In this document: one piece after another, positions 25,751-33,972 of the stretch | Layout of the letters: every line of letters starts with the position of its first letter | How positions within the stretch are numbered: the stretch's first letter is position 1 | Assembly (NCBI GenBank): GCA_047833645.1 | Contig: CP181259.1 | Location: 2,178,214-2,242,213, forward strand | Length of the DNA: 64,000 nt | From: Pseudolactococcus sp041800635 | GTDB lineage: Bacteria > Bacillota > Bacilli > Lactobacillales > Streptococcaceae | Direction: 5' to 3' | Made by a program: the position numbers and the translations under genes | The notes under the pieces: generated by a model | Databases searched by the model: none | What the model was told of the DNA's origin: nothing | The model's input: the letters and a program-made list of their open reading frames with translations, nothing else

Positions 25751-26653
25751 TCAAAGGTATGTCTGCCTATATTCAATAGGAGTCATGCCTTTTAGTTTGA
25801 GTTGTGGTCTATCAAAGTTATACCATGTAATGAAATCGTCAATCTGCTGCATCAATTCCGTCTCATTTTCAGGTACAAATAATTCCAAAGATTCACTTTT
25901 AAGATGAGAAAAAAAGTTTTCACAACAAGCGTTGTCATAACAGTTTCCCTTACGAGAATGAGAAACCGTCACATTAAAAGTTTCAAGTTTTTTGTGATAC
26001 TGCTTGTTCGTATACTGAAATCCTTGATCTGAATGTAAAAGACAAGATTTTGATTTGTCCCAATCTTTTCTGAAAACAAGGTCTAAATTCTCAAAAACTA
26101 ACTGATTATCATTGAATTTTGATAGATTGTAAGCTAAAATAGAGTTATCATACAGGTCTTTGATAATACTTAAGTACAGTCTACCCTGTTTATGATACAC
26201 ATAAGAAACATCTGTCACTAACTTTTCATGAGGTCGTGTGGCGACGAAGTGTCTTGCGAGAAGGTTTGGCGAAACCTTTCTCGCTTTTTTGTTCATTTCT
26301 TGCCTCGTGCAAGAAGTAAAGCGTTTCTTGCGTATTGGCGATTTCAAACCGAGAACTTGCATATAGCGAAGGACAGTCTTTGGGTTGACGCTTATACCAT
26401 AAAGTCGCTTAAGTTGCATCCAGATATAGCGATAGCCCTTAAAAGAGGCATCAAAGAGAAGTTGAATCTTCTCTGCCAGCTGAGAATTCCAAGATTTTGT
26501 AAGGGGGCGGTTTTTCTTAATCCAGCTATAATAACCACTCCTTGAAATACCAAGATAATGACAAAGAGCAGTAATGGCATACTGTCCTGTTAAACTATCA
26601 ACGACTTGATACTTGGCTCTTGTAGAGATTTTTACAAGAGCTTTCTGAGCTTT
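25751..26653 (-). CDS. IS3-family transposase OrfB
   Basis: The orfB frame is open from 26653 to the stop at 25751 (about 300 codons; the first ATG gives 222 residues). It holds the integrase core with all three acidic residues: D in LVTDVSYV, D in HSDQGFQYT, E in CCENFFSHLKSE, followed by YNFDRPQLKLKGMTPIEYR. Upstream helices (YAITALCHYLGISRSGYYSWIK) are intact. In IS3 elements OrfAB arises by -1 frameshifting, but here orfB lies in the +1 frame relative to orfA at the A-rich junction, so a small indel has probably broken the fusion. Confidence 0.85.
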   Translation of the reverse strand, partial: KAQKALVKISTRAKYQVVDSLTGQYAITALCHYLGISRSGYYSWIKKNRPLTKSWNSQLAEKIQLLFDASFKGYRYIWMQLKRLYGISVNPKTVLRYMQVLGLKSPIRKKRFTSCTRQEMNKKARKVSPNLLARHFVATRPHEKLVTDVSYVYHKQGRLYLSIIKDLYDNSILAYNLSKFNDNQLVFENLDLVFRKDWDKSKSCLLHSDQGFQYTNKQYHKKLETFNVTVSHSRKGNCYDNACCENFFSHLKSESLELFVPENETELMQQIDDFITWYNFDRPQLKLKGMTPIEYRQTYL

Positions 26654-26850
26654 TTAGAATAGCTACCTCCATTTTGAGATAGTTGACTTGTTCTTCTAAA
26701 GTCATCGTCTCTGACTTAAGTTGTGCCGGTCTACCACGATTATCTTGATAGAGAAGTTGAGGATTGTTCTCGTACAATTTAACCCAATGTTGTACTTGTG
26801 AGCGATTGGTGACACCAAAATGTTCTGCCACTGATTGATAGCCACCTAGC
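26598..26850 (-). pseudogene. IS3-family OrfA, 5'-truncated
   Basis: Residues from GGYQSVAEHFGVTNRSQVQHWVKLYE to the leucine-zipper-like LEEQVNYLKMEVAILK are present (helix-turn-helix plus zipper), but the start codon and first residues are lost at the junction with the gltD-type gene. It ends at TGA 26598 in a frame that does not feed orfB by -1 shifting. Confidence 0.8.
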
Positions 26851-28095
26851 GTGGGGGGCTGTCCTGTCAATGTCTGGATTCCGGAATTTATCAAGCTTGT
26901 TGCAGCAGGAGATTTTGCGGGCGCCTATGATCAAATCAAGGCGACCAATAATTTGCCAGCCGTATGTGGGAGAGTCTGTCCTCAGGAAATCCAGTGTGAA
27001 AAATTTTGTGCGCGTGCTAGACGAGGCGAACCTGTCGCAATTGGCCGGTTGGAGCGCTTTGTCGCAGACTGGAACTTAGCCAATCGCCCTCTTAAGGCAG
27101 AAGCGATCCCATCAAATGGTAAAAAAGTCGCGGTGATCGGGTCAGGCCCTGCGGGCTTATCTTGTGCCGCTGACTTGGCTAAGGCAGGCTATCAAGTGAC
27201 CATTTTTGAAGCCTTCCACGTTCCTGGGGGTGTGCTCATGTATGGTATTCCAGAGTTTAGGTTACCCAAAGCCTTGGTTCAAAAAGAAATCGATGCGCTC
27301 AAACAGCTCGGCGTGACCATTGAAACCAACATGGTCATCGGTAAGGTGCTGTCTTTAGCTGACTTAACTGAAGCAGGTTATGACGGGATTTTTATCGGTT
27401 CAGGAGCAGGTCTGCCTAGCTTTATGAACATTCCAGGTGAAAACCTCAATGGTGTTTATTCGGCCAATGAATTTTTGACGCGAATTAATCTGATGAAAGC
27501 CTATCAATTCCCAGAAACGGACACACCGGTTAAAGTGGGCAAGCGTGTCGCAGTCATTGGTGGTGGGAATGTGGCCATGGATGCTGCCAGATGTGCCAAA
27601 CGTCTGGGCGCTGAGGAGGTCTATATCGTTTACCGTCGGTCAGAAGAAGAAATGCCTGCGCGATTGGAAGAGGTTCATCACGCCGAAGAGGAGGGCATCA
27701 TTTTCAAGATGTTGACCAATCCAACGCAGATTATCGGGACAGAGGACGGGTGGATTAAAGCCTTGGCATGTGTTGAGATGACCTTGACAGAACCTGATGA
27801 GTCAGGCAGACGTCGCCCTGTCGAGAAACCAGGGTCAGAGCATCAATTTGAAGTGGAGACTGTCGTCGTCGCCATCGGGCAGAGTCCTAACCCTTTAATC
27901 AAAGCAACGACTACAGGTCTTGACACGCATGCCTGGGGCGGGATTATCGTCGAGGAAGAAACGGGCGCTAGCAGTTTGGCGGGAGTTTATGCGGGCGGAG
28001 ATGCGGTGACAGGGGCTGCAACGGTAATTTTGGCCATGGGGGCAGGTAAGAAATCGGCTCAGGCGATCGATGCGTATTTGCAAGGTCAAGGGTGA
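26851..28095 (+). pseudogene. gltD: Glutamate synthase small subunit/NADPH-dependent oxidoreductase, N-terminally truncated
   Basis: About 414 codons of a GltD-type FAD/Fe-S oxidoreductase. Family proteins start with a Cys-rich segment ending C-x3-GCPVxxxIPxF; here the frame begins at GCPVNVWIPEFI, so roughly the first 50-60 residues with one set of cluster ligands are missing. The rest is intact: VCGRVCPQEIQCEKFC, FAD-binding IGSGPAGLSCAADLA, NADPH-binding VIGGGNVAMDAARCA and the C-terminal YAGGDAVTGAATVILAMGAG. A GTG at 26851 exists by chance but has no ribosome-binding site or nearby promoter. No large subunit gene is in the window. Confidence 0.85.
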
Positions 28096-28188
28096 GTCAC
28101 ATCTGCTATCAAGGTCTATAGAATTTAGAAGAAATCGCAAGTCGCGGCTTCTTTATGTGGTTCAGAAAACGCATATCCTAGCCTTTTG

Positions 28189-28197
28189 TGATATAAT
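28189..28197 (+). promoter_or_regulatory. cvpA extended -10, leaderless start
   Basis: TGA followed by TATAAT ends at 28197, six bases before the cvpA ATG at 28204, with no Shine-Dalgarno. A start site seven bases downstream would be the A of the ATG. Confidence 0.6.
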
Positions 28198-28203
28198 AAT
28201 GCT

Positions 28204-28764
28204 ATGATTATCACGATTTTAATTTTAGTACTTTTAATTTGGGCTTACCTGGTGGGTCAGTCGCGCGGCCTTGCGCTTCAGGGCTTCTACACGCTAGGCT
28301 CATGGGTCGCGATTTTTCTCGCCCTCAAAAATTACCAAGCCTTGGGTGAAAAAATAAGCTTGTGGGTGCCATTTGCCTCCGCCACATCAGAAAGTAAGCT
28401 CGCTTTCTATCCTTCAAAACTGCTTTTTGAGATCGACCATGTCTTTTATGCCGCCCTGGCATTTATGGCGATTTTTCTTGTTGTCTACGGCATCGTGCGC
28501 CTGATTGGTATTTTCCTCGGTGCCCTTGATAGTAAAATGATCCTAGGTCGAGCAGGCAATATCATGGCAGGCGCTTTAGCGGTTTGCTGCGTCTATTTTG
28601 TGTTGTCGCTTGGCCTGATGATCCTGTCGACCATTCCGGTTCCCCTAGTTCAAAATCAATTGGCGGCAAGCGGGCTCGCCCGCTTCATGCTAGTGAACAC
28701 GCCGTTTTTCTCTGCTTGGCTACAAGAAAGCTTTATCACACAGATCACCCACATTAAAGTATAG
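28204..28764 (+). CDS. CvpA-family membrane protein
   Basis: 186 residues with four hydrophobic segments (about 3-20, 30-45, 78-105, 112-145), the CvpA plan; GQSRGLALQGFYTLGSWVAIFLAL is typical of the first loop and second helix. CvpA is linked to colicin V production in E. coli and to envelope integrity; its Firmicute role is not settled. The pair cvpA-mutS2 is a conserved neighbourhood in streptococci and lactococci. It has no ribosome-binding site and probably a leaderless mRNA; mutS2 begins nine bases after its stop. Confidence 0.85.
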   Translation: MIITILILVLLIWAYLVGQSRGLALQGFYTLGSWVAIFLALKNYQALGEKISLWVPFASATSESKLAFYPSKLLFEIDHVFYAALAFMAIFLVVYGIVRLIGIFLGALDSKMILGRAGNIMAGALAVCCVYFVLSLGLMILSTIPVPLVQNQLAASGLARFMLVNTPFFSAWLQESFITQITHIKV

Positions 28765-28773
28765 AAATTTATC

Positions 28774-31110
28774 ATGAATAAAAAAATATTAGATATTTTA
28801 GAGTTTGACCAGATCAAAGCACAGCTTGCGCAGTCATTATCGACATCACAGGGTCAGGCTCAAATGGCACATCTATCGCCCATTTCTGATAAAGTGCGCA
28901 TCCAGAAATGGTTTGACGAGCTGTCAGAATTTGGGACGATTGTCCAAGAAAATGGCCCAGTCCCCTTGTCCAACACCGCTGATTTGACGGAAATCCTCCG
29001 TCGCATCGAGTTGGATGCCAGTCTGGCCAGTCAAGAATTTGCGAAAATCAAAAAAGTTCTGCGTTTAGCCAATGAAACGCGGCGTTTTTTTGAGCAAGCC
29101 GTTAATGTCAGCTTTCCGGTTCTAGGACAGACCATCGACAAATTTGTGGATGTCTCATATCTTTTAGGCCTCTTACAAGTCATAGATACTGCAGGCGCGC
29201 TTTCTGATACCGCATCAGATAAACTCTATACCCTGCGCCAAAACATTAAAAAAGGGGATGCGGAAGTCAAGAAAATTCTGGCTGATATTTTATCGAAATC
29301 TCAGTCTAGTTTGACAGAGAGTATCATCACCATTCGTCAAGGCCGCCCCGTTCTTGCTGTTAGAAGTGACAGTAAAAATAAAGTCCCTGGGATAGTCCAT
29401 GATATGAGTGCTTCGGGTCAGACTTTCTATATCGAGCCTAATCGTGTTGTCCAGCTCAATAACGACATTGCCCAAAAGAAAATTGAAGAGAAAAATGAAG
29501 TTGCGTGCATTTTGCGGGAACTGGCTGAAGCGATTAAACCACACATTGATGACATTCGTCAAAATACGTGGTTGATTGGTCAGATCGATCTCATCAATGC
29601 CAAATATCGTTATCAGGTTGCTCAAAAAGCGTCAGTGCCACTCATTTCTGACCATAAAGCCATCAAGCTCTATGCTGCAAGACATCCCTTGATTGATCCC
29701 AAAGTCGTGGTGGCAAATGATCTCTTTTTCGATCAGACGCTTGAAACGATTGTCATTACAGGACCCAATACTGGTGGTAAAACGATCACTCTGAAAACAT
29801 TAGGTGTTGCCCAGTTGATGGCCCAGTCTGGTTTGCCCATTCTCGCTGATCTGGGCAGTCAAGTCGGCATCTTCACGGAGATTTTCGCTGACATTGGCGA
29901 CGAGCAGTCGATTGCCCAAAGTCTGTCGACCTTCTCAAGTCATATGACCAATATCGTCAACATTTTGGGTCAGGTGGATGCCAAGAGCCTTGTCCTCTTC
30001 GATGAACTCGGTGCCGGAACCGACCCTAAAGAGGGCGCAGCCCTAGCGATTTCAATCCTAGACTTTCTTAAAGCCAAACACGCGAAAACGCTCGCTACCA
30101 CGCATTATCCTGAATTAAAAGCCTATGGGGTCGAGTCGGACGGCGTGGAGAACGCCTCAATGGCCTTCGATTTAGATAATTTCAGGCCGACCTATCGCTT
30201 GGTTCAAGGCGTACCGGGACGCTCGAATGCGCTGGAAATTTCGCGGCGGTTAGGCTTGCCAGCTCAGATTTTGACGGAAGCAGCAGGCTTTTTGACCGAG
30301 GATGAACACGATGTCAACGTCATGATCGCTTCACTTGAGCAAAAAAATCAAGAGATGACGGAGTCAGCGAGACAGATTAAGGTGCTCGAAAAAGACAATG
30401 AATTCCTGCATCACGACTTGTCGCGAGCGCTTGAAACCTTTAACCGCGACCGCGAAAAAGAGCTTAATAAAGCGCGACAAGAAGCGCAAGACATCGTTAA
30501 AGTGGCGGTTGAAGAAGCCGATAACATCCTGAAAAACTTGCAGGAAAAATCGCTGTTGAAGCCGCATGAAATCATCGATGCCAAGCACCAATTAGGGGAA
30601 TTAGCACCTGAAATTGTCGACTTATCGAAAAATAAAGTCCTCAAAAAAGCCAAGGCCAAACGCGGTCTCAAGCCCGGTGTTGAAGTCTTGGTGCTGTCCT
30701 ATAACCAACGCGGGAACTTGGTCAGACTGGCAAAAGACGGCCGCTGGGAAGTTCAGATGGGTTTGATTACGACCAAGCTCTCAGAAGACGAATTTGAGCC
30801 GATTGAGCCAGAAGAGACGGTTAAGAAAGTTAAGACCAAGGCTGTTAAAAAGACAGTTACCTCTAATATCAAAGCCCAACTTGATCTCCGTGGTGTCCGC
30901 TACGAGGAAGCACAGAAGATGCTGGATGACTATATGGATCAGGCGCTGCTCGCTAATCTCCACCAGATTACCATCGTCCATGGTATTGGGACGGGTGTGA
31001 TTCGGGATATGGTAAGAGAGTATCTGCAACGCTCACGCCATGTTAAGTCCTATACCTATGCCCCGCAGAATGCTGGGGGGAGTGGGGCTAGTATTGTGAC
31101 ATTGAAATAG
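28774..31110 (+). CDS. mutS2: Endonuclease MutS2
   Basis: 778 residues, the usual MutS2 length. ATPase-nuclease that acts on branched or stalled DNA and, in Bacillus, collided ribosomes. The N-terminal clamp/lever helices (1-300) are followed by Walker A GPNTGGKT near 330, the DIGDEQSIAQSLSTFSSH loop and LFDELGAGTDPKEGAAL Walker B, a long coiled coil (about 510-600), and a C-terminal Smr nuclease domain (about 705-778) with LDLRGVRYEEA and IVHGIGTGVIR. No mismatch-recognition domain is present, which separates it from MutS. Confidence 0.95.
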   Translation: MNKKILDILEFDQIKAQLAQSLSTSQGQAQMAHLSPISDKVRIQKWFDELSEFGTIVQENGPVPLSNTADLTEILRRIELDASLASQEFAKIKKVLRLANETRRFFEQAVNVSFPVLGQTIDKFVDVSYLLGLLQVIDTAGALSDTASDKLYTLRQNIKKGDAEVKKILADILSKSQSSLTESIITIRQGRPVLAVRSDSKNKVPGIVHDMSASGQTFYIEPNRVVQLNNDIAQKKIEEKNEVACILRELAEAIKPHIDDIRQNTWLIGQIDLINAKYRYQVAQKASVPLISDHKAIKLYAARHPLIDPKVVVANDLFFDQTLETIVITGPNTGGKTITLKTLGVAQLMAQSGLPILADLGSQVGIFTEIFADIGDEQSIAQSLSTFSSHMTNIVNILGQVDAKSLVLFDELGAGTDPKEGAALAISILDFLKAKHAKTLATTHYPELKAYGVESDGVENASMAFDLDNFRPTYRLVQGVPGRSNALEISRRLGLPAQILTEAAGFLTEDEHDVNVMIASLEQKNQEMTESARQIKVLEKDNEFLHHDLSRALETFNRDREKELNKARQEAQDIVKVAVEEADNILKNLQEKSLLKPHEIIDAKHQLGELAPEIVDLSKNKVLKKAKAKRGLKPGVEVLVLSYNQRGNLVRLAKDGRWEVQMGLITTKLSEDEFEPIEPEETVKKVKTKAVKKTVTSNIKAQLDLRGVRYEEAQKMLDDYMDQALLANLHQITIVHGIGTGVIRDMVREYLQRSRHVKSYTYAPQNAGGSGASIVTLK

Positions 31111-31122
31111 AGAATTGAATAG

Positions 31123-31683
31123 GAAGACTGGATTATTTTCCAGTATTTTTTATTACGATTATTTATTGTTGAAAGTCCATTTACAATTGCTTCTATTAAT
31201 GCAATCTATGCTTATATTTCTAAAAGAAAAATTTGTGATGATTTAAAAGATTTAAACCTGAGTGATAAAATCAATATCTTATTTGAAATCCAAATTCCTG
31301 GAGAAAATCAGATAAGAACTTGGGAAGATGAAAATCTATTCAATGCATGGCATCAATACTTCAAAGCAGATGTAGCGGCTAAAATAAAGGCAGTCGATAC
31401 AGGTGACGGTGTCTTAGCCTTTGTGGATTTATTTGGCGCATCGCCTTATAATGCCGCAATGAAACTTTATCCGGCATTTAAAGCAGTCGACAGCGAAGTT
31501 CGTGTCGTGACTGGCCTGAATTTTCCGATGATTATCGAAAGTCTGAGCATGCGTTCGGTAGAGCTGTCAGTTGAAAACCTGGCCAAACAAGCTGTTTTAG
31601 CTGGTCGCGATGGCATTCAAGAACCGATTTCGGACTTACTGGCCTCACTTGAAAATAATACGGAAGAAGATGACGGTTATTAA
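31123..31683 (+). pseudogene. Chimeric relic ending in mannose-family PTS EIIA
   Basis: A frame without any usable start codon runs from after the stop at 31120 to TAA at 31683. Its second part (from about 31361: FKADVAAKIKAVDTGDGVLAFVDLFGASPYNAAM, TGLNFPMIIE) is the C-terminal two thirds of a ManX-type EIIA phosphotransferase domain. The first part (SINAIYAYISKRKICDDL, INILFEIQIPGENQI) is not EIIA and I do not recognise it. The active-site His region of EIIA is absent, so it cannot phosphorylate. It looks like a deletion joining two decayed genes. Confidence 0.75.
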
Positions 31684-31699
31684 AAAGAAAAAAATCAAC

Positions 31700-32364
31700 A
31701 TGGCAAACATCATCTAAGGGCAATCTGCTTTGACTTAGATGGTCTTTTGCTTGATACGGAACAGACTTATCGAGATGGCTGGTTGGCTGCTTTTGAAAAG
31801 ATGGGGATTGATCAAAGTGCCTACGACCTTGACGCTTGGTCAGGTCTTTCTTGGCTACAAACCCGGAAGATATTAGAAGCAGCATTTGGCGCTGCTAGGG
31901 TAGCAGAAATTCGTGAGGTACGTGAAACTTATATTTTACAGCAAATAACCGAAGGGCAGATACCAGTCAAAGCTGGCGCCCTTGAAGTCTTGCAAGTGGC
32001 CAAGAAAAAAGGTCTGAAACTTGCAGTTGTTAGTTCAACTGTGAGTAGCAGGGGCCTGCCTTTACTTGAAAATGCCGGCTTATTAACATATTTTGATGTT
32101 AAAATTTTTGGAGATGAGGTGATTAAGCACAAACCTTTACCTGATCCCTATTTGACTGCTCTGTCGAAATTAGGTGTCCATGAGTTTCAGGCCATTGCTG
32201 TAGAGGATTCTCTGCCAGGTGCGCTTTCAGCGACACAAGCCGGTTTGAAAGTCTTTCTTGTGCCTGATTGTAGCTTTGATAAAGTTTTTTCTGATGCAGA
32301 ATTAACACAGCTCAATCTTTTTGGGATCGGCAAGGACTTGCATGAGCTTGCGGATATGATATGA
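31700..32364 (+). pseudogene. HAD-superfamily (subfamily IA) phosphatase with N-terminal frameshift
   Basis: The ORF from TTG 31747 gives 205 residues with motif II (VVSST), the motif III Lys in HKPLPDPYL and motif IV AVEDSLPGALSATQAG. The essential motif I (CFDLDGLLLDTE) lies just upstream in the same frame, but that frame has no start codon before the EIIA stop. An ATG at 31700 (MANII) reaches a stop in the other frame, consistent with a one-base frameshift between it and motif I. The gene is thus probably inactive. It resembles beta-phosphoglucomutase/sugar-phosphatase types. Confidence 0.75.
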
Positions 32365-32394
32365 TTAAGAGGTAAATAAACTAAGGAAAAAGAC

Positions 32395-33891
32395 ATGAAT
32401 TATTGGATAGGCATAGACATGGGAACGACAGCAACGAAGGCTGTCTTGTACACAGACTCAGGGACAGCAGTAGCGACACAATCAATCGCCTATGAACTTT
32501 ACCGAGAGCCATCAGGCATGGCCGAAGAAGCACCCGAAGACATTTTTGATGCTGTCGTGGGCACCATCCGTGCGCTTTCTGAAAAACTGACGGCTTCCGA
32601 TAACCTTTGTGCCATTGGTTTTTCAGCTCAGCAACATTCGTTGATTGCAGCATCAAGTGATTTCAAACCCTTGACGCGCGTGATGACTTGGGCAGATACC
32701 CGTGCCAATGCAGCAGCAACCGCCTTAAGAAACTCTGACCAAGGACACGATATCTTCATGCGGACGGGTACACCTATTCAACCCATGTCGCCCTTGTCTA
32801 AATTGCGCTGGCTCAAAGATGACCAGCCGGATCTCTTTCAAGCGGCCCATCACTTTATGGATATCAAGACCTATGTCTTCCATCGCTTGTTTGGTGTCTA
32901 CAAGCTCGATCTGTCGCTTGCTAGTGCGACCGGCCTCTATCATTTAGAAAAGCAACGGTGGGATCAGGACATTTTGGCATTACTGGACATCACGCCGGAG
33001 AACTTGCCGGAGATCGTCTCACCTTACGCCTTTGAATCTGGCTTGACTTTAGCAGATGCTCAGAGGATGAACATTCCACGAGAAACGCCTTTCGTCTGGG
33101 GTGCAGCTGATGGTCCCATGTCCAATCTCGGCGTAGCTGCCAGTCAACGCGGCATCGCGGCTTTGACCATTGGCACATCAGGCGCCATTCGCGTCATGAC
33201 CGATCGTCCCATCGTTGATGAAAAAATGCGGACCTTTACCTACGCCCTAGATGAAACCCATTGGGTCGTCGGCGGTGCGACCAACTCAGGTGCATCCGTG
33301 CTGGCTTGGTTAAAAGCACAGATTTTTGATGATCGAATCACTTTGGATGCCCTGACACAACTGGCGGCAAGCGTCCCTGCGGGCAGTAAAGGCTTGATTT
33401 TTCATCCCTATCTGGGTGGTGAACGCGCGCCGATTTGGGATGCGACAGCAAGGGGCTCATTTTTCGGTCTAGGCTATGAACACGGTCAGGCAGAAATGAC
33501 CCGCGCGGTTTTAGAAGGCGTCATCTTTAATCTACACGCCATTGCGCAGGCGCTGGAAGAAGTCGTCGGTGAACTGAAACTGATTCAAGCAACGGGTGGC
33601 TTTACCAACTCTGAACTTTGGTTACAGATTTTGGCTGATATTTTTGACATGCCGATCCACATCCCCAATAGTCAAGAAGCTGGCTGTTTAGCTGCTGTGA
33701 TTCTAGCGCAAAAGGCACTGGGGGTGATTTCAGATATCGATGACGTGAGCCAACAAGTGACGACGCAAGCAGTCTACGCACCGGTAACAGAGCATTTGTC
33801 GACTTACCGGGAACTAGAAACCCTCTATACTGACTTACTCACGCATTACCAAAAGACCTATGGCAAACTCTCTGAATTTAAAAGAAGGTAA
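32395..33891 (+). CDS. gntK: Gluconate kinase, FGGY family
   Basis: 498 residues, ATG with AAGGA upstream. Phosphorylates gluconate to 6-phosphogluconate for the pentose phosphate pathway. FGGY features: YWIGIDMGTTATKAVLY phosphate loop, GFSAQQHS, TWADTRA, the central GAADGPMSNLGVAA and GTSGAIRV, and C-terminal GGFTNSELWLQILADIF. The gluconate assignment rests on similarity to Firmicute GntK; other sugar acids or polyols remain possible. It is followed by transketolase, which fits pentose phosphate flux. Confidence 0.85.
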   Translation: MNYWIGIDMGTTATKAVLYTDSGTAVATQSIAYELYREPSGMAEEAPEDIFDAVVGTIRALSEKLTASDNLCAIGFSAQQHSLIAASSDFKPLTRVMTWADTRANAAATALRNSDQGHDIFMRTGTPIQPMSPLSKLRWLKDDQPDLFQAAHHFMDIKTYVFHRLFGVYKLDLSLASATGLYHLEKQRWDQDILALLDITPENLPEIVSPYAFESGLTLADAQRMNIPRETPFVWGAADGPMSNLGVAASQRGIAALTIGTSGAIRVMTDRPIVDEKMRTFTYALDETHWVVGGATNSGASVLAWLKAQIFDDRITLDALTQLAASVPAGSKGLIFHPYLGGERAPIWDATARGSFFGLGYEHGQAEMTRAVLEGVIFNLHAIAQALEEVVGELKLIQATGGFTNSELWLQILADIFDMPIHIPNSQEAGCLAAVILAQKALGVISDIDDVSQQVTTQAVYAPVTEHLSTYRELETLYTDLLTHYQKTYGKLSEFKRR

Positions 33892-33928
33892 ATTTTTGGC
33901 CTTGTTCTGAAAATTCTGTAAAAAAATA

Positions 33929-33937
33929 TGGTATAAT
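33929..33937 (+). promoter_or_regulatory. tkt extended -10 promoter
   Basis: TGG plus TATAAT (33932-33937) upstream of AAAGG and ATG 33973. Confidence 0.65.
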
Positions 33938-33972
33938 TTGAGTAACTTTAAAAAATGAAAGGCTTTCCAAAC

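Larger units (their letters stand above)
25703..26850 (-). mobile_element. IS3-family insertion sequence, damaged
   Basis: The transposase genes are on the minus strand. The left boundary is placed at TGTCAAGCCCC (25703), resembling IS3-family terminal repeats that start TGT and contain CCCC. The other end is missing: the orfA reading frame is cut around its residue 15-20 and runs straight into the gltD-type gene at about 26850, with no terminal repeat or target duplication. The element has therefore suffered an adjacent deletion and should not move by itself. Confidence 0.8.

Noticed and set aside
26851..26853. GTG as true start of gltD
   Set aside because: Created by the junction with the IS, no ribosome-binding site, and family proteins have ~50-60 more residues with Fe-S ligands.
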